12,283 bases of DNA from Kangiellaceae bacterium (GTDB taxonomy: Bacteria > Pseudomonadota > Gammaproteobacteria > Enterobacterales > Kangiellaceae). How positions within the stretch are numbered: position 1 is the first letter of the stretch; each line of letters opens with the position of its first letter. The translations under genes were made by a program, and so were the position numbers. The stretch covers positions 1 through 12,283 of the forward strand of contig JAUUYO010000087.1 of NCBI GenBank assembly GCA_030590405.1, in the 5' to 3' direction. The notes beneath the pieces were generated by a model that was not told the DNA's origin, made no database searches, and worked only from the letters and a program-made list of their open reading frames with translations. Below, in pieces: positions 1 to 6,995 of this stretch.

Positions 1-67
1 AACCTGACAAGCACATCAAATTTTCTCTCAGCGGGAGCTATTTATTTGAGAATTAAGGTTCGTGCTA

Positions 68-769
68 CTAAGAATTAATCAAGCCCAAACGATTCAGCTT
101 AATCTCCTCCAACGGCATATTAAGCGAAGCGATTTGAGCCAAAAATAATTCCGCTGTGGAAATAGCATCTTCCAGAGCATTGTGTGCGTGATAATCAGGC
201 AACCCCTGTTGCTTACGAAGATTAAACAATCGCAACGAATTAGAGCTGATGATTTGATTTCTACGAAGCATTCGTTGCTCAGCAATATTAAAAGTGTCAA
301 TAATACTTAAAGGTATCGTTCGCCCCAAAACCTGTTGAGCTAATCTTTGAATAAAATATTTCTCTATAGAATGATAATGCGCGACAATTACTTTTCCTTT
401 AGTCAACTCAAGGAATTTTGTCATTGCCACTTCGACTGATACACCTTGATTAACTTGATCATCGGTTAATCCGTGGATAACCACATTTTCACTGCTTAAA
501 GATTGTTGAGGCTTAACTATGATGTGTACAGAATTTGCCAAACGAATAATACCATCATTAACCGGACAATAACCCATAGAGATAATCTCGTCACGATTAA
601 CATCTAGCCCTGTAGTTTCAAAATCAATTGCTATCAGCTGGGTATTTTTGAGTAAATCTCTTCCCGTTGGGCGTTCAAATGTTAAATAGGCTTCCAATGA
701 ATCAAGAAGGGGTCGGTTGAGGCATAAACTCTCAGTTTTTTTTGACCAGAATTTACGCCAAAAGGACAC
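68..769 (-). CDS. DnaQ-like DEDDh 3'-5' exonuclease of the acs-cluster type
   Basis: A 233-residue protein predicted to be a cytoplasmic metal-dependent 3'-5' exonuclease of the DnaQ/RNase T superfamily. Exo I is seen as DFETTG with D49 and E51, IHGLT follows at 98-102, and Exo III is H196 plus D201 in HNALEDA, giving the DEDDh arrangement. Exo II reads AHYHSIEKYF (130-139): the usual Asp is replaced by E136. About 43 residues of basic, Trp-rich sequence precede the fold. The start is GTG; the codon lies 6 nt after the stop of the upstream DUF294 gene with only a weak GGGG in front, so translational coupling is likely. The same pairing with a DUF294 gene near acs is, from my general knowledge, seen in other gammaproteobacteria. 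The substrate is unknown. It is not the Pol III epsilon subunit DnaQ itself, given the altered Exo II, the N-terminal extension and the context. Confidence 0.88.
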   Translation of the reverse strand: MSFWRKFWSKKTESLCLNRPLLDSLEAYLTFERPTGRDLLKNTQLIAIDFETTGLDVNRDEIISMGYCPVNDGIIRLANSVHIIVKPQQSLSSENVVIHGLTDDQVNQGVSVEVAMTKFLELTKGKVIVAHYHSIEKYFIQRLAQQVLGRTIPLSIIDTFNIAEQRMLRRNQIISSNSLRLFNLRKQQGLPDYHAHNALEDAISTAELFLAQIASLNMPLEEIKLNRLGLINS

Positions 770-775
770 CTTAAA

Positions 776-2632
776 TTACCCCATTAACCCAGTTTGATAA
801 CGACTTGCTAAGGCTGATTGATAGGTTCTGATAATCTCAAAAGCATCTTTTAAATGGCGTCGTTCCAACGACGATAATTCATCTGGCAGTAGATAATTAT
901 CGACAGTTAATTCATTTTCAATTTGATTGGCTTGATGAGTTAAGCGCACCAGACTCAAAAACTCAAATGCATCGTTCAGGTCCATTAATCCAGGTTTGCT
1001 CAGCGCATTACTCTGGAAAGCTATTTGTAAGCGTGCTTGAGTGTTGATTGGATGAGCGCCACAACTCAGGGCATAAACTCTGGCTAAATCTGTAATAGGT
1101 GCTACTCCGCGTTTTTTCATATCCAGTGATTTTTCTTCAGAGCCATGTTTTTCCAATACAAAACTGCGGAAAAGTCCAAGCGGAGGGGTATTATGTAACG
1201 CGTTGGCTGCCATAAAGTTTAAGAACTTCTGATTTTCTACAACCAGCTCACGAACATACTGGTTAAGCTCAACCAGTAAACTACTTTCTCCATGAAGGCA
1301 TCTTAAGTCAAAAAATATGCTGGCATACATGAGTGCTTTAGGTTCGGGGGTAACAATCCATTGTCTGAAATAATTTTTCCAATTCGCCAGTGGCTGTTGC
1401 CATTTCTGATTTGTTGCCATAACGTCGCCAGGACAATAGACATAGCCACATTCATTGAGTCCATCACAAACATATTGGCTTAATTGTGAAAAATATTCGC
1501 CATGAAATTTTTGATCATAATTATCATCCAGAATAAGACCATTATCCTGATCAGTACGTCCTGTTTGATCATTACGCGCTAACGAACCAGCAATGATCCA
1601 GGCATATTTAATAGGAGGCGGTCCAAATTTTTCTTCCGCTAATTTAATCAACTGCTGGTTGATCGCACGCCCAATTGAACTGATCGAGTATCCGATGTCT
1701 TTTGCACTATGAGCATTTTTAACTAGCCGGTATAGGGTTTGCGGCAATTGTTTTGCATATAAAACTAACTGTTCAACATTTTTCGCTTTGTAGATTTGAT
1801 TAATTAAATAAATCGGATTGTTGCTCTGGCGATGAATCAAATCGGTCGCGGTTAATACACCAACCACTTGCTCTTCAGAGGTGACGGGCAAATGACGGAT
1901 GTTATTCCGAGCCATAATCAATAACGCTTCTGAGGCGGTTGTCTGTTCATCCGTTGTGAGTAATTGATCGCTCATGATCAAACCGACTGGACTTTCATAA
2001 GATAGCTTGTCGGCGACTATTTTGGTACAAAAAGCTCGATCAGTCACGATACCTTTCACTTGATCATTTTGAGTGACTAAGAGTGAGGTTGAGCCAGTTC
2101 TTTGCATAGTTTTGGCACACTCCGACACACTGACTTTATGATCAACCATCAATGGCTGGTCGTGCAAGAGCGAGCTTACCGGTGCGTAATTAAAACTGAT
2201 TGATGGCTCTTCACCAGGCTGCTGAAAAGTTCTTTTATCAGTGCGACCACGTTCAAAATAGAATTGAAAATAGGGAGTTGATTCAAGTAATCTGAAAAAA
2301 AACTCTTGCGGAAATCGATACAATAACGTGTCTTCAATCGCTTGCACTTTACGTTTGATCAGCCCTTCTCTTTTCAAAGAAGCCTGGCCAAAAAAATCTT
2401 TTTCTGCAAACTGAGCCGCTATACTACCATCGCTTTCTATGCGCTCGACCGCACCGCTACGGATGAGGTATAGCCATTGATTGATTTCACCAGGATTTAA
2501 TATTGTCTGATTACGTTTGATATAAATTATTTCAACACTCAGGGCGAGTTGTTTTTGTATTTCTTTTTCAAGCCAGGAAATTGGTTCACAAGAGGTCAGG
2601 TATTGGAATATTTCCAGACTTTCAATTTCCAT
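776..2632 (-). CDS. cNMP-binding / CBS-pair / DUF294 nucleotidyltransferase-like signalling protein
   Basis: A 618-residue soluble protein with four modules. A cyclic-nucleotide-binding-like barrel spans about 15-125, but its phosphate-cassette region (FFGQASL...RKVQA) lacks the Glu and Arg of classical cAMP binders. Two CBS motifs follow at about 152-270, usual sites for adenine nucleotides. A GlnD/DUF294 nucleotidyltransferase domain (about 290-445) has G349-S350 and the acidic pair in TDQD (D361, D363). A DUF294 C-terminal helical domain (about 460-610) contains KSLDMKKRG. Start choice: a TTG 12 nt further upstream (2644) would give 622 residues, but ATG at 2632 has GGAAAA 7 nt in front, so I prefer ATG. 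The exonuclease gene follows by 6 nt, in one operon. The family is proposed to transfer nucleotides to proteins or small molecules; no target is established. It could read the AMP/ATP ratio when Acs is active, but this is inference. Confidence 0.87.
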   Translation of the reverse strand: MEIESLEIFQYLTSCEPISWLEKEIQKQLALSVEIIYIKRNQTILNPGEINQWLYLIRSGAVERIESDGSIAAQFAEKDFFGQASLKREGLIKRKVQAIEDTLLYRFPQEFFFRLLESTPYFQFYFERGRTDKRTFQQPGEEPSISFNYAPVSSLLHDQPLMVDHKVSVSECAKTMQRTGSTSLLVTQNDQVKGIVTDRAFCTKIVADKLSYESPVGLIMSDQLLTTDEQTTASEALLIMARNNIRHLPVTSEEQVVGVLTATDLIHRQSNNPIYLINQIYKAKNVEQLVLYAKQLPQTLYRLVKNAHSAKDIGYSISSIGRAINQQLIKLAEEKFGPPPIKYAWIIAGSLARNDQTGRTDQDNGLILDDNYDQKFHGEYFSQLSQYVCDGLNECGYVYCPGDVMATNQKWQQPLANWKNYFRQWIVTPEPKALMYASIFFDLRCLHGESSLLVELNQYVRELVVENQKFLNFMAANALHNTPPLGLFRSFVLEKHGSEEKSLDMKKRGVAPITDLARVYALSCGAHPINTQARLQIAFQSNALSKPGLMDLNDAFEFLSLVRLTHQANQIENELTVDNYLLPDELSSLERRHLKDAFEIIRTYQSALASRYQTGLMG

Positions 2633-2664
2633 TGTTTTTTCCAATTCAATTAGGCAGATTCAAA

Positions 2665-2673
2665 TTTATAATA
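2665..2673 (-). promoter_or_regulatory. possible -10 region for the DUF294-exonuclease operon
   Basis: On the minus strand, overlapping TATTAT (2668-2673) and TATAAA (2665-2670) lie about 32-41 nt before the preferred start codon. No good -35 hexamer sits 16-18 nt upstream, so this would be a weak or activator-dependent promoter. It lies downstream of the porin terminator, which is consistent with separate transcription of the operon. Confidence 0.27.
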
Positions 2674-2755
2674 CATTAGCATTAAGTGTAGTTTTATGAG
2701 TAATTCCATATCAGACTAGCTATTAAAAACGACGATTTTAATTGTACAGAGGTTG

Positions 2756-2782
2756 AAAAGGCTGACGTTAGAAACGTCAGCC
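2756..2782 (-). terminator. intrinsic terminator of the porin gene
   Basis: A perfect 10-bp inverted repeat, GGCTGACGTT and AACGTCAGCC, with a 3-nt loop occupies 2760-2782. Read on the minus strand it lies 25 nt after the porin stop codon and is followed directly by TTTT (2759-2756). GC-rich stem plus U-run is the standard Rho-independent form. It separates the porin from the DUF294 operon downstream, though the short U-run may allow some read-through. Confidence 0.87.
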
Positions 2783-2807
2783 AATAGAGATGATTTCAAA
2801 CTTCAGT

Positions 2808-4091
2808 TTAGAAACCATATTTAGCAGTAAATATAACTCTATCCAGGTCGCCATCTGCGCCACTTTCGATTTCTCTATTAGCACTTAAATATCCGACGCC
2901 CAAAGTTAATTTTGGAGCGGGACTATAGAGTAAGTTGAATTGAAAACTATTGACAGAACTCGTCGCTGAGTCTCCAGCCAAGAAAAAGGTTCCAGCCGAA
3001 TTGGTAAAGGTTTCGTTGTCGATTTGCATGGATGAAAAGATAAAGTTTGAACGCCACTCGCTATTCCAGTGATGGCGATAGGCAATCGCACCAAGTGATG
3101 AATCAATCGCATTGAGTTCGCCATCAACATTAAGCACCGCGCCATTTGCGGTGTTTAGTCCAACGTAGCGCCCCATACCAGAACCTGTCGCAAGGTTTAT
3201 TCGAATGTCATCTTTTTCGCCAACCTTAAACTTACCGCTAATGCTTATTCCACGAGAAGATGTTGATTCACTATTGCTACCATTATTGAACTCTAATTCA
3301 CGTAAAAGAGCTGAAACAGTAATGTGCCCCCAATCAGCTTTATGATTGTATCTGGCGACAAAATCGGGCATGGCATTATCATCGGCGACTATTCGACCAT
3401 CAAGACCACGAAATTGCGTAATAGTCGTTTCAGGATTTTCTAACGCAAGCTGCAACCCACCGTTGGTATATCTGACCATGGATTGACGCTCAAAGACAAC
3501 TCCTTCTGATGCTCCTAAAAAATCAGCTGACTCTGGCAATGCGCTAACATCTTGAAAAGTTGACCATGTTTGTCCAAATAACCAATTATCATAGGTAAAG
3601 AAAGCATGTCGAAGTCTCGGGTTATAAGAATTACTGACCCTTTCATTACCTCCTGGAGGCAATAAAAAATCCATTTCAACCGTTGTGGTTAAGGTTGAGC
3701 CATTTTCGAGAATGTGTTTTGATTTAAAATTAATCCTGCTTTCTTTTGCGCCAAAATCAAAGTCCTGACTTTCTGCAGTCCCGCCAACCGGGATCGAGGC
3801 AGGTATGTAAAAATCGCGAAGCCCGCTACCTGCTGGCAGATCTCCATCACTATAGTCAGAAAATGTCGCTGTCGCTTTAATAAAACCACCAAACTTGTAA
3901 CTGTGTTTAGAGTTCGATTTTGTTTGTTTGTTTTGCTTTTCTTGTTGTAATTCTTTTACAAGACTTTCAAGGGTTTTGATCCGTTTATCAACGGATTCTG
4001 CGGCATTGACACTACTAGCCATAAAAATTAATGGTATTGTTAAAAAAGATGCTTGAACTATTTTAGCTATTTTTTTTACTGGAAAGGTCAT
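2808..4091 (-). CDS. DcaP-like trimeric outer-membrane porin
   Basis: A 427-residue secreted beta-barrel protein. The signal peptide has a basic n-region (K6, K7, K10), a hydrophobic core at 11-26 and an AxA-like site, so cleavage probably follows A30. Residues 34-60 form a charged heptad-like helix (DKRIKTLESLVKELQQEK), typical of the periplasmic coiled coil at the N terminus of DcaP-type porins. From about 66 the sequence alternates hydrophobic and polar residues with many aromatic strand ends, contains GRYVGLN, and ends in a C-terminal Phe (KYGF), the usual barrel-assembly signal. Length fits the family. DcaP-like porins take up small carboxylates. Position opposite acs, with a shared regulatory motif between them, suggests entry of acetate, propionate or related acids, but the substrate is inferred. 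It ends at a strong terminator, so it is probably monocistronic. Confidence 0.85.
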   Translation of the reverse strand: MTFPVKKIAKIVQASFLTIPLIFMASSVNAAESVDKRIKTLESLVKELQQEKQNKQTKSNSKHSYKFGGFIKATATFSDYSDGDLPAGSGLRDFYIPASIPVGGTAESQDFDFGAKESRINFKSKHILENGSTLTTTVEMDFLLPPGGNERVSNSYNPRLRHAFFTYDNWLFGQTWSTFQDVSALPESADFLGASEGVVFERQSMVRYTNGGLQLALENPETTITQFRGLDGRIVADDNAMPDFVARYNHKADWGHITVSALLRELEFNNGSNSESTSSRGISISGKFKVGEKDDIRINLATGSGMGRYVGLNTANGAVLNVDGELNAIDSSLGAIAYRHHWNSEWRSNFIFSSMQIDNETFTNSAGTFFLAGDSATSSVNSFQFNLLYSPAPKLTLGVGYLSANREIESGADGDLDRVIFTAKYGF

Positions 4092-4152
4092 TATCTCTTA
4101 GCCTTGTTTCAATTAATGAGGTATGAGTATGCACTTGAAAAACTCAGTTTGA

Positions 4153-4166
4153 CCATTAGCCATTAG
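4153..4166. repeat. tandem CCATTAG x2 in the porin-acs divergent region
   Basis: CCATTAG occurs twice head to tail (4153-4159, 4160-4166). It overlaps the porin-facing copy of the proposed regulator element. It may be part of an operator or chance; no other copy was noticed. Confidence 0.5.
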
Positions 4167-4170
4167 TCTA
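4157..4170 (-). promoter_or_regulatory. proposed CrbR-type operator facing the porin gene
   Basis: On the minus strand this reads TAGACTAATGGCTA, matching TAGACYAAWGKYKA, the form shared with the sites before acs and the prpE-like gene. It ends 65 nt before the porin start codon and points toward it. The regulator encoded in this window is the natural candidate to bind it; that link is inference. Confidence 0.45.
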
Positions 4171-4190
4171 ATAACACTACTAAGACAGCA

Positions 4191-4204
4191 TAGACCAAAG
4201 TCTA
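4191..4204 (+). promoter_or_regulatory. proposed CrbR-type operator upstream of acs
   Basis: TAGACCAAAGTCTA contains a 5-bp inverted repeat (TAGAC/GTCTA, 4-nt centre), as expected for a dimeric NarL/LuxR-type regulator. It lies 90 nt before the acs ATG. Near-identical elements precede the prpE-like gene (TAGACTAAAGTTGA) and, on the other strand, the porin. The centre is about 45 nt before a possible -10 hexamer, a distance consistent with activation from upstream of RNA polymerase. Confidence 0.5.
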
Positions 4205-4242
4205 ACCAACTCAGTGTAGCTAATTGACATTAGATTAAATAT

Positions 4243-4248
4243 TATACA
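4243..4248 (+). promoter_or_regulatory. possible acs -10 hexamer
   Basis: TATACA (4/6 to TATAAT) lies 46 nt before the acs start. The sequence 16-17 nt upstream (TAATTG or CTAATT) is a poor -35, which would fit an activator-dependent promoter using the operator at 4191-4204. The assignment rests on position only. Confidence 0.3.
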
Positions 4249-4294
4249 GTGAAGCAGTATTTTTAGTTCAATCGTTCAACATGTAGGTCCATTT

Positions 4295-6241
4295 ATGTCA
4301 AAAATCTATCCTGTCAACCCAACTATTGCCGCCAACACTTATCTAAATGAATCGCAATACTTTGAAATGTATCAGCGCTCGATTGAAGACTGCGAGTCTT
4401 TTTGGGCTGAACAAGGAAAACGGATCGATTGGATAAAACCTTTCAGTCAAGTAAAAGATGTATCTTTTGCCAAAGAGGATCTCCATATTAAATGGTTTTC
4501 TGATGGAACTTTAAATGTTTGCGCCAATTGCGTTGATAGACATCTGACGGATAAAGCCGATCAAACAGCCATTATCTGGGAAGGCGATGATCCTTCTCAC
4601 TCATACCGCATTACTTATTCACAATTGCACCGACAAGTTTGTCGCTTTGCCAATGTATTAAAAGGCTTAGGCGTCACTAAAGGTGATCGAGTGACTTTAT
4701 ATATGCCAATGATTATAGAAGCAGCAATCGCAATGCTGGCTTGTGCAAGAATAGGAGCAGTCCACTCCGTTGTTTTTGGCGGTTTTAGCGCTGAGGCATT
4801 GGCCGGGAGAATTATTGATTGCCAAAGTAAACTCGTGATCACTGCTGATTATAGTAATCGCGCTGGTAAAAGAATTCCACTCAAGCTAAATGTGGACGCG
4901 GCATCAAAAAAAGAAGGTGTCAGCAATTATCTGGAATCAGTATTAGTCGTAAAAAACTCCGATGCTGAGGTTGCCTGGAACGAAAATCTGGACCATTGGT
5001 ACCATAAACGAGTGGCTACAGTTTCGGATGATTGTCCAGTGGAAGAAATGAAAGCGGAAGATCCTTTATTTATTTTATATACATCAGGTTCTACCGGCCA
5101 ACCAAAAGGCGTGCTGCACACTTGTGGTGGTTATATCGTTTACGCGGCGATCACTCATCAATATGTTTTTGATTATCATCCAGGGGATGTATATTGGTGT
5201 ACCGCCGATGTCGGATGGATTACCGGCCACAGTTATATTGTCTATGGACCGCTAGCTAACGGTGCGATTACTTTAATGTTCGAGGGAGTACCTAATTACC
5301 CCGATAGCAGTCGTTTTTGGGAAATATGTGATAAACATCAGGTCAATACCTGTTACACCGCACCAACGGCAATAAGAGCCTTAATGCGTGAAGGTAATGA
5401 ACCGGTAAAATCAACTTCCAGAAAATCCTTAACTTTACTGGGAAGCGTTGGAGAACCAATCAACCCGGAAGCATGGCAATGGTACTACGAAGTCATTGGC
5501 GAGCAACGCTGTCCTATCGTTGATACCTGGTGGCAAACTGAAACAGGCGGGATCATGATTTCACCGCTTCCAGGTGCAACACCGCTGAAACCAGGATCAG
5601 CCAGTAGACCGTTTTTCGGAGTTCAACCGGCATTAGTCGATGGAGAAGGTAACGAGCTAGATGGGGCGGTTGATGGCAACCTTGTGATAAAAGACAGTTG
5701 GCCGGGACAGATGCGCTCTGTGTATGGCGACCACCAACGTTTTATTGATACCTATTTTAGCACCTTCGAAGGCAATTATTTTACGGGTGATGGTGCAAGA
5801 CGCGATGAAGACGGCTATTATTGGATAACAGGAAGGGTTGATGATGTACTCAGTATTTCAGGTCACCGCATGGGGACCGCTGAAATTGAAAGTGCATTAG
5901 TCGCACATCATGATGTTGCGGAAGCGGCTGTAGTCGGCTATCCTCATGATATAAAGGGACAAGGGATTTATATTTTTGTAACCTTAAACGCAGGCATAAA
6001 AGGCAGTGAAACGCTAGAGAAAGAGCTGGTTCAATGGATCAGAAAAGAGATTGGCCCTATTGCATCACCAGATTTTATCCAGTTTTCACCCGGTTTACCC
6101 AAGACACGTTCGGGCAAAATTATGAGGCGTATCTTACGTAAGATTGCTGAGGATGATTTTTCCAACCTTGGTGATATATCGACATTAGCAGAGCCCGCAG
6201 TTATTAATGAATTAATTGATAACCGTAAGAACAGGAATTAG
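4295..6241 (+). CDS. acs: acetyl-CoA synthetase (AMP-forming)
   Basis: A 648-residue cytoplasmic enzyme that converts acetate, ATP and CoA to acetyl-CoA, AMP and PPi, the high-affinity route for acetate use. Length matches the Acs family (about 650). Visible motifs are the ATP-binding loop YTSGSTGQPKG (262-272), WWQTETGG (412-419) whose Trp pair lines the small acyl pocket, YFTGD, GHRMGTAEIE in the mobile C-terminal domain, and PKTRSGKIMRR (602-612). K608 is the catalytic lysine that Pat-type acetyltransferases silence and CobB-type deacetylases restore in related bacteria. The ATG has TAGGT with AGG 7 nt upstream. The response-regulator gene follows after 11 nt, so acs and the regulator are probably one transcript. 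A CrbR-type operator and weak -10 lie upstream. I see no sign of degradation. Confidence 0.97.
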   Translation: MSKIYPVNPTIAANTYLNESQYFEMYQRSIEDCESFWAEQGKRIDWIKPFSQVKDVSFAKEDLHIKWFSDGTLNVCANCVDRHLTDKADQTAIIWEGDDPSHSYRITYSQLHRQVCRFANVLKGLGVTKGDRVTLYMPMIIEAAIAMLACARIGAVHSVVFGGFSAEALAGRIIDCQSKLVITADYSNRAGKRIPLKLNVDAASKKEGVSNYLESVLVVKNSDAEVAWNENLDHWYHKRVATVSDDCPVEEMKAEDPLFILYTSGSTGQPKGVLHTCGGYIVYAAITHQYVFDYHPGDVYWCTADVGWITGHSYIVYGPLANGAITLMFEGVPNYPDSSRFWEICDKHQVNTCYTAPTAIRALMREGNEPVKSTSRKSLTLLGSVGEPINPEAWQWYYEVIGEQRCPIVDTWWQTETGGIMISPLPGATPLKPGSASRPFFGVQPALVDGEGNELDGAVDGNLVIKDSWPGQMRSVYGDHQRFIDTYFSTFEGNYFTGDGARRDEDGYYWITGRVDDVLSISGHRMGTAEIESALVAHHDVAEAAVVGYPHDIKGQGIYIFVTLNAGIKGSETLEKELVQWIRKEIGPIASPDFIQFSPGLPKTRSGKIMRRILRKIAEDDFSNLGDISTLAEPAVINELIDNRKNRN

Positions 6242-6252
6242 TTATTAACACA

Positions 6253-6906
6253 GTGAGCATTGATAAAATTATTATAGCAGATGACCATCCGCTATTTCGC
6301 AGTGCGCTGACACAAGCACTCAAATCATTAATGCCCGAAGTATTATTTTTAGAAGCAGCAAACATTTCAACACTGGAAGTCGTACTTGCAAAAAATGCTG
6401 ATGCCGATTTATTGCTGATGGATTTGCATATGCCTGGTGCCAATGGTTTTGTGGGTCTGACACATGTCGTTAAGCATTATGCTCAGCTGCCAGTTGTGAT
6501 GATTTCGGCCAATGAAGATTTACGCGTTGCAGCTAGCGCGCAACGTTATGGCGCTCTTGGTTTTATTCCCAAGTCTGCAAGTATTTCAGAAATTTCTGAA
6601 GCGATTGAAAAGGTTTTGATGGGCGAGCTTTGCTTTCCATCGGGATTGAAAGATTATCATCTGAAAGACGAGAATGAATTAGAGTTCCTGATTAACAAAA
6701 TTGCCGGACTCACTCCAAAACAGTTAGAGGTTTTTACTTTGCTATCGTCTGGACTACTCAACAAACAAATTGCTTATGAACAGCAGGTCACTGAAGCAAC
6801 AGTGAAAGCGCACATTACTGCTATCATGCGTAAATTAGCGGTGAATAATCGAACCCAAATAGTTTTGATCGCAAATAAAGTTAAAGTTAATGAAAGTTAT
6901 GACTAG
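6253..6906 (+). CDS. crbR: NarL/LuxR-family response regulator, CrbR-like
   Basis: A 217-residue two-component response regulator. The receiver domain (1-120) has the acidic pair D10-D11, phosphoacceptor D57 in LLMDLHMPGANG, S85 and K107, all the residues needed for phosphorylation. A short linker leads to a LuxR-type helix-turn-helix at about 153-205 (LTPKQLEVFTLLSSG, then TEATVKAHITAIMRKL). The start is GTG; AGGA at 6233-6236 lies 16 nt upstream, too far for a good ribosome site, so translation is probably coupled to acs, whose stop is 11 nt away. Known relatives (CrbR, ErdR, AgmR) activate acs and alcohol or acetate genes under control of an SSF-domain kinase; such a kinase converges on this gene. 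The CrbR assignment rests on domain type plus context rather than on an alignment. Its stop codon lies at the edge of a palindromic segment. Confidence 0.9.
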   Translation: MSIDKIIIADDHPLFRSALTQALKSLMPEVLFLEAANISTLEVVLAKNADADLLLMDLHMPGANGFVGLTHVVKHYAQLPVVMISANEDLRVAASAQRYGALGFIPKSASISEISEAIEKVLMGELCFPSGLKDYHLKDENELEFLINKIAGLTPKQLEVFTLLSSGLLNKQIAYEQQVTEATVKAHITAIMRKLAVNNRTQIVLIANKVKVNESYD

Positions 6907-6995
6907 GGGCTGTTGATCTTTCATAGTTCAACAGCTCCTAATCTATAAATGCAGTTTAATCGGTAATATCTAGCATTTAAACAAAACAGCCTCTA
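6904..6995. repeat. TA-flanked MITE-like inverted-repeat segment
   Basis: GGGGCTGTT (6906-6914) and AACAGCCTC (6985-6993) are inverted and match at 8 of 9 positions. Each is bordered by TA (6904-6905 and 6994-6995), as expected from duplication of a TA target. A third, internal copy (TCAACAGCTCCT, 6928-6939) is also inverted. The 88-bp segment fills the gap between two converging genes, and the TAG stop of each is formed at the TA/G junction. TA target duplication is known for IS630-type elements and some IS5-family elements. The short repeats make a chance or purely terminator origin possible. Confidence 0.38.
6905..6939. terminator. hairpin between converging genes, possible bidirectional terminator
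   Basis: AGGGGCTGTTGA (6905-6916) pairs with TCAACAGCTCCT (6928-6939) as a 12-bp stem with one G-U pair and an 11-nt loop. It begins inside the stop codon of the response-regulator gene. No proper U-run follows on either strand, so it is at best an imperfect intrinsic terminator. It also lies 54 nt beyond the stop of the opposing kinase gene. Confidence 0.5.

Noticed and set aside
1..67. Possible terminator after the exonuclease gene
   Set aside because: Only short complementary pieces (AGCAC/GTGCT about 50 nt apart, CTC/GAG) are visible and no stem with a U-run forms, so no terminator is called.
94..300. Short open frame inside the exonuclease gene, and similar ones inside the porin, acs, kinase and regulator genes
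   Set aside because: They overlap genes with clear protein-family evidence, lack ribosome sites and have no recognisable motifs; they are other-frame shadows.
2633..2644. TTG start giving a 622-residue DUF294 protein
   Set aside because: No ribosome site precedes the TTG, whereas ATG at 2632 has GGAAAA at good spacing. The TTG form cannot be excluded completely.
4224..4229. Perfect TTGACA as the -35 of acs
   Set aside because: At 16-18 nt downstream there is no -10 (the sequence around 4247-4252 is CAGTGA). The nearest TATACA is only 13 nt away, too short for a sigma-70 promoter.
4141..4294. CRP (cAMP receptor) site in the porin-acs region
   Set aside because: TGT...ACA around 4215-4229 lacks the TGTGA/TCACA half-sites and correct spacing; no convincing CRP match was found.
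6905..6994. CRISPR or riboswitch reading of the palindromic gap
   Set aside because: There are only three short, unevenly spaced copies of mixed orientation, no spacers, and no conserved aptamer; an inverted-repeat element or hairpin explains it better.
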